Source: Petunia secreta (Eukaryota; Streptophyta; Magnoliopsida; Solanales; Solanaceae). From it: a DNA stretch of 64,000 nt. The translations under genes and the position numbers were made by a program. The notes beneath the pieces are model-generated. The model did no database searches and was not told the origin of the DNA. It worked only from the letters and a program-made list of their open reading frames with translations. Location of the stretch: positions 54,983,001 through 55,047,000 of the forward strand of contig JARKIP010000005.1 in assembly GCA_029990175.1 (NCBI GenBank), given 5' to 3'. Shown one piece after another: positions 11,055-22,252 of this stretch. Numbering within the stretch: position 1 is the stretch's first letter; each line of letters starts with the position of its first letter.

Positions 11055-11940
11055 GGTTCTCTTCCAGAGAATCATTTGACTTGTCTGAATGTACTTGAGA
11101 ATAATGCACAACTGTAGCATAAAATATTAGGAGATGCAAGCTTGACTCAATTGAATAAGTTGGTATCAAAGGACCTGGTTCGTGGATTGCCTAGCAAGAG
11201 GTTCGGATTTGTGATGCTTGTGTGAGGGGGAAATATGTAAGATCTTCATTCAAGTCAAAGAAGATGTTTAGTACTTCTAAACCACTTGACTAGGTTCACA
11301 TGGATTTGTGTGGACCAATGAAGGTAAAGAGCGGATGATGTAAGAGATTCGTGATGGTGATTGTTAGTGACTGCTCCAGATACGCGTAGACCTCGTTTCT
11401 CAAATCTAAAGATGAAGCGTATGACATGTTCGAGTACTGGGTAAATATTGTATAGAAGAAACTAGGGTTCCAACTTGTCGGTATTAGGTCCAACCATGGA
11501 ACTGAGTTCGAGAATGCAAAATTTACCGAGTATTACAATAAACATAGAGTGGACCACAATTTCTCTGCGTAAAAACCCCTCAACAAAATGAAGTAGTTGA
11601 AAGGAAGAACAGGTCCTTAGAAGATATGACTAGAACCATGTTGCTATCAAGCGGTTGGCAAAGAACTTCTGGGCTAAAGTAGTTAACACCATATGTTGCT
11701 TACTGAATTGATGTTCTATCCATCCTTTACTAGAGAAAACTCCTTATGAGTTAATAAGAGGTAGGAAACCAACTATTGCACATCTAAGATCCTTTGGATG
11801 CAAATGTTTCGTGCATAATAATGGGAAGGAATCTTTGGAGAAGTTTGATGCTAGAAGTAATGAGGCCATCTTCTTGGGATATTTGTTACAAAGCAAGGCT
11901 TATAAGGTGTTCAACAAAAGAACCTTGACTGTGGAATAAA
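11055..11940 (+). pseudogene. SIRE integrase region, broken
   Basis: After the nested LTR the conceptual translation reads as copia integrase. An RLGHA-type HHCC zinc finger comes first (about 11120-11230), then an HMDLCGP first Asp motif (about 11299-11319), a TEF motif and a later NRS-type segment. Several stops and frame changes interrupt it, for example around 11290, 11335, 11388 and 11570. Integrase inserts the cDNA in intact relatives; this copy is dead. Confidence 0.7.
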
Positions 11941-12228
11941 GTGCGCATGTGGTCTTTGACGAATCTGAAGCTATTACAAAGAAAGGAAAAGATGATGATG
12001 AGGAAACTGGTTAAGCTAGAGATAAACCTGCTGAAGACCCTATGAGACTGGAAGAAGATAGAGCTGACCAAAGCGATGACAAGGATCAGACTCAGGAGGG
12101 AAAAATGAGACAATCAGACATGGGGAACTGAAGAACCAGAAGAAGATAATACTAGTGTAGCTGGTCCCTCTGACAGTACTTCTCAGCAGATTCAACCTAG
12201 ACCATGGAAACATCAAAGTTCTCACCCA

Positions 12229-13192
12229 TTGGAGAACCTTATCTCTAATCTGAATACTGGAATTGTTACTAGAAGAGCGTTGAAGAACTTTTGTGCATTT
12301 TATGCGTTTCTTTCGGCCATAAAACCTAAGAATGTACGAGAAGCACTTGAAGATCGAGATTGGGTGATTGATATGCAGGAGGAACTTCATCAATTTGAAC
12401 GAAGTAAGGTGTGGCACCTGGTCTCTTGACCTAAGGACAGGTCCATCATTGGAACTAAAAGGTTATTCAGATAAAAACTGGATGAACATGGCATAGAAAC
12501 AAGGAACAAAGAAAGACTGGTGGTTCAAGGTTATAGTCAAGAAGAAGGAATAGATTATGATGAAACCTTTGCACTTGTTGCTAGAATAGAAGCCATTAGG
12601 ATGCTGATAGCCTTTGCAGCTTATATGGAATTCAAGTTGTATCAGATGGACGTAAAGAGTGTATTCCTAAATGGGTATCTGAATGAAGAGGTATATGTGG
12701 TTCAACCACCTAGTTTTGAAAGTTCAGAGTTTCCTGATTATGTCTAAAAACTTGATAATGCGTTATATGGGTTGAAACAGGCTCCTAGGGATTTGTATGA
12801 AAGGTTGTCTAGGTTCTTATTGAAAAATGGGTTTACTAGAGAAAAAATAGACAACACTTTGTTTCTAAGGAAGAAAGCCAAGGACCTACTGATTGTTCAA
12901 GTATATGTAGATGACATCATCTTTGGAGCTACCAATGAGAACCTTTGCAATGAGTTTGCCGACCTGATGGGCAGTAAGTTTGAGATAAGTATGATTGCTG
13001 AGTTGAATTTCTTCTTAGGCTTACATATCAAACAAACTCAGGAAAACACAATGATCCATCAGCAGAAGTACATCAATGAGTTGTTGAAGAAATTCGACAT
13101 GAAGACTGGTAAGGACATGAGCACACCCATAGCCTTAGAACTAAATTGGATCTGGATAAAACTGGTACTTCAATTGATGAAAATAAGTACAT
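12229..13192 (+). pseudogene. SIRE reverse transcriptase, broken
   Basis: The region reads as the copia RVT_2 domain: a VRLV-equivalent 'RLVVQGYSQEEGIDYDETF' block, the YQMDVKSVFLNG segment, ALYGLKQAPR, and the catalytic YVDD at 12904-12915. Stops at 12427-12429 and 12745-12747, plus a frame change near 13150, break it. Motif order and length are otherwise normal for copia RT. Confidence 0.8.
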
Positions 13193-13237
13193 AGGATTGG
13201 TTCACTACTGTATTTAACTGCAAGCCATCCAAACATT

Positions 13238-13843
13238 ATGTATAGTGTAGGGTTGTGCACAAGGTTTCAGTCAAAACCAAATAAGTCACGTTTAACAACA
13301 GCCAAGAGAATCCTAAGATATTTAAAAAAAGGAACTCAAGATCTGTGCTTCTGGTATCCAAGAGGTGGAAATTTTGATCTAATTGGTGCTGATGCTGACT
13401 ATGCTGGTCACTTAGTTGATAGGAAAAGTACATCTGGGATGGCACACTTCCTAGGTCCTTGTCTTGTTTCATGGCCTACAAAGAAGCAAAATTCAGTAGC
13501 ACTATCTACAACAGAGGTTGAATATGTAGCAGTTGCTTTGTGTTGTTCACAGCTATTATGGATCAAGCAGCAGTTGGAGGAATTTGGAATCAAGTGTGGA
13601 CCAGTTCCAATCCTTTGTGATAATGCCAGTGCAGTCAATATAGCCAATAACCTGGTCCATCAGAAAAGAACAAAGTACATTGATACTAGGCATCACTTTT
13701 TAAGGGATAAAGTTGAAAAAGGCCTAATTACTATGATTTTTTGCAGGACTGAGGATCAAATTGTTGACATCTTCACTAAAGCTTTGAACATGGTACAATT
13801 TGAAAAGAACATGCTTGAGTTAGGGATGACCAAGATACACTGA
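13238..13843 (+). pseudogene. SIRE RNase H, single open segment
   Basis: A 201-codon segment reads as copia RNase H: KRILRYLK, DADYAGHLVDRKSTSG, VALSTTEVEY, ILCDNASAV, and the C-terminal DIFTKAL near the end. The D, E and D catalytic positions look present. It is separated by a frameshift from RT, so it survives only as part of a decayed pol gene. Confidence 0.8.
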
Positions 13844-14389
13844 TCGAGGCAGCACTTGGTTCTCCCAATGATTGGCTAGTAAAGTTCTAGTTTTAACTTA
13901 GCTTAACTTTGTTTAGTTGACTCTACTTTTGAAACTTAATAGTTTTGCTTGCTAACATATTTGGGACCTGTTTTCATTACTTAGATGCTGGAAAATAGCC
14001 TTTTTATGTAGAGGATAAAAGCTTAAGAACCTAGTGCTTGAACGTTCAGGTACGCATCCAATTTCTTACCTTGACTGTAATACTTGTCTTACATGGCCAA
14101 TTAGTTACCAAGTAACATTATGTGACGCCTGATTATTGGGCAATTTTAAAATTTCAAATTCACTGAACCCTGCTGGCGTCAACTCCCATACATAATAATG
14201 GTAAAAACAGATTTTACACGTCTCATCGCCTAGCTCTCCTTCCCGATACAGACTATAGACCTTCCCTATTCCCTTAATTCATCTGAGGAGGTTTTGTAAT
14301 CGATATGCATTGTTTCTATCATTTCATTTTACCACAAAATCTTTTCTGAAGGAAAAACTCTCTGTCCAAAATTCTCCAAATCTCTTAAC
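13844..14389 (+). other. SIRE spacer between RNase H and env-like region
   Basis: Non-coding internal sequence after the pol stop. No motif was recognised. Confidence 0.6.
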
Positions 14390-16365
14390 ATGTCTACTAC
14401 GTCCAAGAACTCAACCAACCCTACTTCTCCTAAACTGAAAATTTCTAAACTTATTCAAAAAGTGAAGCAATTGGCAGCGAGTCGTTCAGTTGCAATGGCA
14501 AAAAAGTTTGCAATGTTAAGGCAAAGGAAAGTGTCTTAGGAAGCTGCAAGCAAGGGGAAATCGTGTCAACGGCAGTGGTAGAACAAAGGGTCGTAGAGAA
14601 TCAAGAAAGCGTTCAAGAAACTGAAAAGGTAAACTCTAGTTCTTTTGTTGCTACCATTCCGGTAGTTAGCAATTTGAATCCTGAGCCTGTAGGAGATTTA
14701 GGTAAGGATCCTGTGGTTGAGAGTACTGAAAAAGTAAAAGAAGTAGTAGTGGTAGATGAAAAGGAAAAAATCTGATCATGCAGAGGGTACTGTAGTTGAG
14801 AAGGCGATTGAGGAACCTGCTTAGGAACCTGTTCCTTCAGCAATTCCTCTAGATAATATACCTGTTAGACAAGAGGGAGAAAAAGAGAAGTCTACTAAAC
14901 CTGTCAAGGAACATGAGAAAGAACCTCGTTCACTTTCTGGTTCTGATGCTGGTGATGATGCAAATTTGAAAAGAATTGATGAGTATGAGGAGAATAAAGA
15001 AGAGGGGATATGTTACACTGAGCCTCTGAACATGGTTACACCTGAGGATGAGGAGGCAAACCATACTCTTCATGAAATTGGGAGTTCGGCTGAAACTAAA
15101 GTCATGGCTATGCGTGAATCCAAGAGAAAGGCTAAGAAAAGACCTGAGGCTGACATTATGGTAAATCTGTGAAAAAGAGGAGACTTGTGAAGGGAGGAGA
15201 GCGTGTAGGTAGCTCTAGAGTTTGAAGTTCAGGGCATCATGATGAAGGTGGTGAGTGTATTAAGAAAGCTGGTGCTGTTGGAATAAGACCTGTTACTCGA
15301 GGTTCCATCAAGGGGCATCGAAGCAAAGCTATTGATGAACTTTAGGTGCGTGGGAAAACAAGGTTGAAGCTGGTAATTGAGAATGAAAAAGAGGAAAAGA
15401 AAAGAAAAGTGGAGTACTTTATGAGGTTACCCCTGGTGAAGGGTATAATTCTTTTTGACCTTGAACTGGAAGGTATGGCTCAGTTGGGAGACAAGCTGAG
15501 TGCTTAGGGTTGATTGAACCTGTTTAGGGATAATACAAGGAGACTATATGAACAGGAGGTTCCTGAATTTTACACCAATTATACTGTGAGTAAGGGGATT
15601 GTGACTACTATTATGAAAGGGCTGGTAATTCAGTTCAACTGTGATGAACTTGGGTCGATTTTGGGTATTCCATTTCAAGGCTACAGGGAGTATTTGAGAA
15701 ACTCGTGGCCGGCAAGAGGTGATGGTGTGTCTGTCTTAGAGGTAACAAGAAAGTTTGCAAGGAGACCTAGACTGGCAAGGGCTACACAAGTGAAAAAGAA
15801 GGCCATGGAGCCCTTCTATCAGTTGCTTTTTGAGTTCGTGCTGAAGAACCTACTGTAGAGGTCAGAAAGGCGCAGTGAGGCAAATTTTCTTGATCTAACC
15901 TATATGGACCTACTGGATAAAGAGGTTCGCTTAAATCTATTTGAGCTGATGATTAAGCACATGGCAAGAGTGGCTAATCTGGATTTGGGTAAGCATGCCT
16001 TAGTCTATGGGTTTCTGTTAGGCAAAGTATTTTTTGGAGTGCCTCAAGCAAAGTGGACTGAGCCGGATCGCAAAGATGTGTTTGGGAGAAACATCTTGAA
16101 ATCTTGTGACTATGTGTTAGATGATGAACCTATTGATGAACAAGTACATCCAGAGGAGGAAGCTGAGGAGAGACAAGGTACTCGTGCAGACAAGAGGGTA
16201 GAGTTCTATCGGAGACAACTAGACAGGCAGACTGATGAGCTGGTCTGGCTGAACGCTGAGAACATCAGGCTTGATGCTAAGCTGGAGCATGAAAGTCAAG
16301 AGAATACTGCTCGTCTTACCAAGTTGCTCGCACACTTTAATATTCCCGATATTCCCCAAGCCTGA
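14390..16365 (+). pseudogene. SIRE env-like / plant transposon-protein region, broken
   Basis: A frame starts at ATG 14390 with a Ser/Thr/Lys-rich N-terminus. It continues as fragments at 14563-14775 and 14966-15172 (acidic, Val/Glu/Lys-rich), 15514-15858 and 15904-16365. The 15514 fragment has an EFYTNYTV...KGLVIQF...LGIPF pattern. The last fragment has a helical NLFELMIKHMARV segment and ends in a charged coiled-coil-like region (about 16195-16330). SIRE elements are known to carry an extra ORF here, historically called env-like. I see no clear signal peptide or transmembrane segment, so an envelope role is not supported by this sequence. Stops and frameshifts separate the pieces. Confidence 0.65.
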
Positions 16366-16731
16366 ACCTGTCCCTTCTTCATATCTCCTAGTTGGTCCTT
16401 TTGTTGGCCTATTTTAAAGATAATTTCTTACTTTTGGGTTGTAATATTTTGGATGTTTGTTTGGATGTTTAAGCCGGTTTTGTTGGTATTTATTTTCTGA
16501 AACATGTTCCTGACTAGAGTCAACTTGACTTAATTTAAATTGAGCAGGTTCATGAACTGTGAAATTTTCGATGATGCCAAAAGGGGGAAGTTAGGATGTT
16601 GTTTAGTTTAGTGTATATTTGTGACTTAATTTTTGCCTAATTGTTTTAGTTTGGTTCACTGTTTAGTGTAGTTAATTATGTATGGGTTCTTGTGTTGATA
16701 CCCTCGGTGAGACAACATTGTTTGTCTTCAT
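16366..16731 (+). other. SIRE 3' untranslated internal region
   Basis: T-rich non-coding sequence after the env-like region, including an internal purine tract AAAAGGGGGAAG at 16579-16590. Confidence 0.6.
16579..16590 (+). promoter_or_regulatory. Internal purine tract, PPT-like (SIRE)
   Basis: AAAAGGGGGAAG lies about 155 bases before the 3' LTR. It resembles the PPT sequence that usually abuts SIRE 3' LTRs, but here it is internal. Confidence 0.5.
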
Positions 16732-16746
16732 AAAAAAGGAGGAATT
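16732..16746 (+). promoter_or_regulatory. Polypurine tract next to SIRE 3' LTR
   Basis: AAAAAAGGAGGAATT directly precedes the LTR start at 16747, the expected place for plus-strand priming. Confidence 0.8.
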
Positions 16747-17679
16747 TGTTGAAGGATGGTTGTGGTGAATGGCAAAGGACCTGGTTCTAAGTGCACAATG
16801 AAAAGATTCATAGTTGAAGTCTAGAGTTGAAGCTGTTCGAGACCTAGTCGAAGAACGAAAAGAGAGCAGTTGAAGTTGAACTCTCAATCCAACTTGAAGA
16901 AGGAAAGCGGAAGCGGCGCTGGAAGGAAAGAGTTTCCTAGGCGGAAAAGGATTGAAGACTTAAGCAAAACAATTTAGGTTACAAATAAGGAAAAGTTGTC
17001 TAACCTTATTAAAAAAAGATTCCAATATATAAAAGAAGTTCCAAGCTAAGGCAGAAAAGGATTTCAAGAACTCTATAAATATAAGTTGTTTTGACCAGAA
17101 AAAGTTACGAACTCAAGAATTCTCAACATAGCAAATCGAGTGCAATTATTCGTGAGAGCTATTTTGTGCAAGAAAAGAAGCAAAGTAGCAGAACCTCGAG
17201 GAGTTCGAGTTTCATAGTTTAGTCTATTTTATCTAGTTTCTTTTATAGGCTATTGAGTTATAATCTATCAGCTTGTTAAGAGACATAGAATAAAGATTAC
17301 TTTTTGGTGAGGTAGTTTCAACCTTACAAGCGAACGTGTGGCTTGGAAGGTTCTAGGTACTAGGAGGGCTAGTTCCTTGGTTACATTGCGTAGTAATCTA
17401 AAACTTGCTCGGTATTCTTTTAGTGAAAAGTTTAAATCCCAAGAGTATTGGGTCGTGGTTTTTGATCCCTTGAGCAAGGATTTTTTCACGTAAAAATCTA
17501 TGTGTTTTTTACGTGTCCGCATTGTGTTAAGTTTCAGAGATAGGTGAAACTTGCAAGGCACCCAGTTCTTTGTGAGTTAGGCTATCAAGTTAAGAAGCAA
17601 GTTTTTGAAGTTCGAAAATCAGGTAAGGATACTATTCACCTCCCGTCTAGTGTCTTACAAGGGTGCACCAGATGCAACA
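16747..17679 (+). repeat. SIRE 3' LTR (933 bp)
   Basis: Begins TGTTGAAGGATGG and ends GATGCAACA. It aligns along its length with 6989-7940 but with many substitutions and small gaps, so the insertion is not recent. A TATA-like motif lies at 17073-17081. Confidence 0.85.
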
Positions 17680-17684
17680 GTTCT
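17680..17684. repeat. SIRE target-site duplication, right
   Basis: GTTCT, matching 6984-6988. Confidence 0.85.
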
Positions 17685-18434
17685 TAAATAAGTAATGTTT
17701 TAAATTATGGTAGTTGTAAGAAAACACCTTATAGTTGATTTGTATCTCATAATAACGTTAACAATTTTACTTTGTTTATGCTTTTCAAAATTAAACATGC
17801 TAGATTTTTATTGTTTATGAGTTCTTAATCATTTAATTTTCTTAAATTTATTAGTATTATATTGTATCCCTTATATTTTTTTTCTTGTTATCATATTATT
17901 ATATTAATTAAAAATTTAGAATATTAAGATCCTCAAAGCTTAGGCGTCGTATCAACTATGACAATTCAGGAGCTATGCTCATTGAAAACGTCATTGCTTG
18001 TAATAGGACCTAGTTATATGTTTGTGTTAAATAAATATCGTTGTTTACAAAAAAAGAAAAAAAAAGAGTAAAATACCTCTTTCCAGTTCCAGTTCTAGTG
18101 CTGTTTGCAACTGCTCAAACTCTTGGATGTTGATTGTAGATTGTCAATTTGTCCCTCCTCATCCTAATCAATCGCTCAATTATTTCATTTTTTATGTTTA
18201 TGGTAAACCTTCTGTTTTATCACATTACCTTTTTTTTTTTTTTCATCTCATCCAGTTGGACCTAATCACTCTATCTTCGTTGTCATTTTAAAGTTTCTCT
18301 TTCATTACAACAGTTCTAATCAACATGTTTTTTTTCTTATTTTCTTTATAACAATTTCACAAGAATGAGAAAAAAGGAACAAAAAGAACTTCCCAATGAA
18401 ATTAGAGAAACAGAAAAAGTTCCAGATTAAACTA
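17685..18434. other. AT-rich intergenic DNA
   Basis: No gene was recognised. A run of A-rich sequence at 18048-18070 follows a 'taaataaatatcg' stretch and could be an old poly(A) tail of a retroposed copy, but no body or target duplication was defined. Confidence 0.55.
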
Positions 18435-18658
18435 TCCTTTATTCACATGATCTCTTCAGATCAGTTCCTAAAGAAAATGCCAGTCCATTTATTTCTTCTT
18501 AGTATCTCTCTCTCCTTCATCCTCCACCCTCCTTTCTTTGGACAAAGGAACTAACTTTGGCCTGATATCATTGCTTTCTTTAACATTCAAAATAGTGTCA
18601 TTAAATAGTAAAAATAAGTTCACATGTATACGACTCTAATTAAGGCAAGAACCAGGTA

Positions 18659-18663
18659 ACTAT
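18659..18663. repeat. Copia copy 1 target duplication, left
   Basis: ACTAT, matching 23857-23861; the same five bases flank copy 2. Confidence 0.85.
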
Positions 18664-18711
18664 TGTTAAATATTATAATTCATCACCAACTTTATTTGTG
18701 GATTTTTTTTA

Positions 18712-18845
18712 GAAGGTTCTAGAGTAGCTAAGATAATATAGGGGAGGAATAAATCTAAAACAATTCTAGAGAAGTAAAAGGAACAACTCTAGAATGAGAA
18801 TTCTAGAATAGTTCTAGAATTATCTAATAGGGGAGTATTCTAGAG
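18712..18845 (+). promoter_or_regulatory. Cluster of heat-shock-element-like TTCTAGA(A/G) motifs
   Basis: GAAggTTCtaGAG lies at 18712-18724 (two perfect units and one near unit of the nGAAnnTTCnnGAAn pattern). TTCTAGAG is at 18764 and 18838, CTCTAGAA at 18787, and TTCTAGAA at 18801 and 18812. All lie 45-180 bases upstream of the TATA box. Heat-inducible copia elements such as ONSEN use HSF sites in the same LTR position. Binding here is inferred only. Confidence 0.5.
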
Positions 18846-18888
18846 AAGGGTAGTAGAATGCCCTTAACTAGATCCTTCCATCACCACC

Positions 18889-18896
18889 TATAAATA
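18889..18896 (+). promoter_or_regulatory. TATA box of copia copy 1 5' LTR
   Basis: TATAAATA. The matching place in the copy 1 3' LTR (about 23624) and in the copy 2 5' LTR reads TATAGATA. Confidence 0.65.
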
Positions 18897-19102
18897 GAGG
18901 TGGATCATTTGAGTTATAACCAAGCAAGCAAGAAAAGCATTGCAAGAGAGAAAGAAAAAGCACAAGTGAGAGTTAAAGAGAACAAAGAAAGAGAGGTGCT
19001 AGAGTGTGAGTGAAACCTTGTAAAATACTTGTGAAATCAAAGTTGCTTCTTAGTTTGCAATAATAAAATTCAAGTTGTGTTCAACCATTTGTGTTCAACA
19101 AG

Positions 19103-19118
19103 TGGTATCAGAGCCTGG
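19103..19118 (+). promoter_or_regulatory. Primer-binding site, copia copy 1
   Basis: TGGTATCAGAGCCTGG two bases after the LTR, iMet-tRNA type. Confidence 0.9.
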
Positions 19119-19195
19119 TGGATCAAGAGCGGTAGCCATCCAAGAGATGTTCAACAAGCTACTACTCGAGGCTACAAGTCAAGAGGCACCAATCC

Positions 19196-22100
19196 ATGGC
19201 GGATTTTGCAAGCACCCTCAGTAGCGTTGGGAAGCTCAATGCAACCAATTATGGATCGTGGAGCACAAGGATGCAATACTATTTTCTCGGCCAAGATCTA
19301 TGGGACATTGTTGGTGGCTCTGAAACAAAATCACCAACAAATGCTGAAGAAGCAAAAAAAATGGAAGGTCAAAGTAGGAAAGGCCATGTATGCTCTCACA
19401 GTAACAGTTGAGGACGAGTTCTTACATAGGATCAAGAATGCCAAGACGCCCAAAGAAGCTTGGGACACATTGGCAACAATCTTTACCAAGAAAAATGATG
19501 CGAAATTACAAAGGCTAGAAAATGAGCTATTGTCGATCTCGCAACGGAATATGACAATCAGTCAGTATTTCTCAAAGGTTAAGTCTCTGCATGATGAAAT
19601 ATCAAAATTGGATCTAGAGAATTCTATCACAGAGATAAGGATGAAGAGAATCATCATTCATGGTTTGAGGCCTGAGTATAAAGGCATAGTTACTGCGACA
19701 CGCGGGTGGGCTGCGGAACCAACTTTATCAGAGTTGGAGAATCTGTTGGCAAATGAAGAAGACTTGGAGAAACAACTTTCAGGCCTTTCTACAAAAGATA
19801 AAGAAAAGGCGCTCTTTAATAAAGGGCAAAGCTACAATGCTCAAGGAAGAAGAAACGATGTATCAAGCAACAATCAAGGCTACCAAAGAAGAGGTGAAGC
19901 GAGAAGCTCGCAACCAGGGGGAGATCAACATGATCGGTGTCAAGGAAGTCATCGACCCAATAAGAAGGCGGACCAAGGAGCCAACAATCGGCACCGAGAC
20001 AAGTGCTACAATTGCAGGAAGAAGGGACACTATGCCAGAGACTGCTGGTACAAGAAAGCTGAAGGTAACATAGCCACTTCTACTCAGAATAAGCAAGACG
20101 AGGAAAAAGATTGGGATTTTGAAACTTCCTATGCAGTTGATGGAAGTAACAATGAGGTAGAGCCCATCACCTCGCACCGTGCTGAGTTGGAACAAGAACT
20201 CGCGCTTGCAACTGTAAGTGAAAAATTAGTCGATTATGACCATGATTGGATCGTTGATTCGGGATGCTCCAATCACATGACTGGTGATGAAAAGAAGCCG
20301 ATCAACATGAGTGAATACAAGGGTGGTCGAGTAGTAGTGACTGCAAATAACTCAAGAATGCCAATATCTCACATTGCCAAGACAGTGTTCGTGCCTCGTC
20401 ACAGCTCGAGACAAGTGCAGCTTCAGAATGTCTACCACGTGCCAGGTATGAAGAAGAACTTGTTGTCTGTATCGCAACTAACAGCTTCAGGCAACTATGT
20501 TGTGCTTGGACCGAATGACATAAAAGTGTATCGAGACTTGAAAGTTACAAGCTCGCCAATCATGGAGGGAAGAAGATTAGAATCAATCTATATCATGTCA
20601 ACACAGACAGCTTTTGTAGAGAAGACTCGGAGTAATGAGACAGCTGACCTATGGCATGCACGCCTTGGGCACGTGAGTTACAACAAGTTGAAAGTCATGA
20701 TGCAACAGTCAAAGTTGAAAAGGCTTCCCCAACTTGAGATTAGAGGAGACACTATTTGTGACGGATGTCAGTATGGGAAAGCACATCAACTTTCCTATCA
20801 AGAATCGAAGTATCAAGCTAAAGAGCCACTGGAGCTGGTGCATTCAGACGTGTTTGGACCAGTCAAACAACCTTCCACCAGTGGTTACCGATACATGGTG
20901 ACATTCATCGAAGACTTCTCAAGGTATATGTGGATTTACTTCTTAAAGGAGAAGTCTGAAGTATTTGAGAAGTTTAAAGAGTTCCAACACATGGTGGAGA
21001 ATGATATGGGAAGGAAAATCAAGTGTCTCCGCACCGATAATAGGGGAGAATACACATCACGAGAGTTCAATGGCTACCTCAGAGAGCAGATGATTAGGCG
21101 ACAATTGACATGTCCAAACACCCCACAACAAAATGGAGTAGCAGAGAGGAAAAACAGATATCTCGCAGAGATATGTAGGAGTATGCTGCACAGCATGATT
21201 GTACCAGCAAGGTTCTGGGCGGAATGTATGAAGACTGTTGCTCACATCACTAACAGGCTACCACAGGTGCGACTTGCATTTACCTCGCCGTTCGAGAAGC
21301 TCCGGAAGATGATACCCACTGTAAGTCACTTTCGAGTATTCGGATGTGTGTGCTATGTGTTCGTGCCAGATCATCTTCGTAGCAAGTTTGACAAGAAAGC
21401 AGTTCGATGTATTTTTGTCGGCTACGACGAGCAAAGAAAAGGATGGAGATGTTGTGACCCAACCACTAATCGGACATATGTTTCAAGAAATGTGGTGTTT
21501 GACGAGGCATCATCGTGGTGGTCCCAAGAAGCCATGCTACCAGATTCAAGAGAATTGGAACAAAAGCTACAACAGAAGCTCGAAGAGGACGGACAAGGAA
21601 GCAAGGAAGAATCCAAACAAGAGAAGCATGAAGAACATGAGTCAATAATAGAAGAGATATCCCCAAGAGGAGAACACAGGAGTCCATGGCAAACTGAAGT
21701 CTATGAAACCCCCGAGGAGTTTCAAGAAGAAGCTGGAGAAGTACATCAACCTCAACTAAGAAGGTCTACCCGAAAAAAATTCTCAAATCCTAAGTATGCA
21801 AATGCAGCACTAGTCGAGGTTGACAAGATCAAGGAGTCCACTACCTTTGAAGAAGCTTCAAAGAGCAGTGAATGGAGAAAGGCAATGGAGGAGGAGATTC
21901 TAGCCTTGAAGCAAAATCAGACTTGGGATTTAGTGGCCAAACCCAGGGATAGTAAACCCATATCCTGCAAATGGATTTATAAATTAAAAACACGCCCTGA
22001 TGGATCCATCGATCGGTACAAGGCCCGACTGGTGGCTCGAGGATTCTCTCAGGAGTATGGGCTAGATTACGACGAGACATTCAGCCCTGTGGCAAAAATT

Positions 22101-22247
22101 ACTACAGTTCGTGTTTTACTAGCTTTAGCGGCTAGCAAGTCATAGACACTATGGCAGATGGATGTGAAGAATGCCTTCCTTCATGGAGAGTTGGACCGGG
22201 AGATATACATGGATCAACCACAAGGGTTTGTGAATAAAGACAACCTG
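19196..22247 (+). pseudogene. Copia copy 1 gag-protease-integrase-RT (5' part), broken
   Basis: Gag opens at ATG 19196 (MADFASTLSS, NYGSWSTRM). It changes frame at an A8 run near 19355, after which one frame stays open to 22145. That frame appears to start upstream at 19077, but its first hundred residues are out-of-frame gag, not real N-terminus. Later landmarks are a zinc knuckle CYNCRKKGHYARDC near 20007-20048 (Arg where copy 2 has Gly), protease DSG (Asp 20256-20258), integrase HARLGH...CDGC, SDVFGP, RTDNRGEY and NGVAERKN, and the start of RT. A TAG at 22143-22145 (TGG in copy 2) and a one-base shift near 22244 break RT. Confidence 0.85.
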
Positions 22248-22252
22248 ATTAT

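Larger units (their letters stand above)
6989..17679 (+). mobile_element. Ty1/copia retrotransposon, SIRE/Maximus type, decayed
   Basis: The element has two LTRs (6989-7940 and 16747-17679), a tRNA-iMet-type primer site directly after the first, and a purine tract directly before the second. A perfect 5-bp target duplication GTTCT flanks it (6984-6988, 17680-17684). Domain order is gag, protease, integrase, RT, RNase H, which is the copia order. About 2.5 kb follows RNase H and includes an env-like ORF region; that and the GWWK-type gag point to SIRE/Maximus. All coding parts carry stops and frameshifts, so it is not autonomous. A foreign solo LTR (10328-11049) splits the protease-integrase segment. 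Confidence 0.85.
18664..19100 (+). repeat. Copia copy 1 5' LTR (437 bp)
   Basis: Starts TGTTAAATATTATAATTC and ends GTGTTCAACA. The U3 part contains repeated TTCTAGAA-type motifs, then a TATA box at 18889-18896. It differs from the 3' LTR by point changes and by lacking two short insertions. Confidence 0.9.

Noticed and set aside
14390..16365. Calling the SIRE 3' ORF a true envelope gene
   Set aside because: No signal peptide, transmembrane segment or fusion-type motif is visible; only position and historical naming suggest it.
19077..19355. The first hundred residues of the 1022-codon frame as a gag N-terminus
   Set aside because: The real gag start is in another frame at 19196 (MADFAST). 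The 19077 start covers LTR and primer-site sequence read out of frame.
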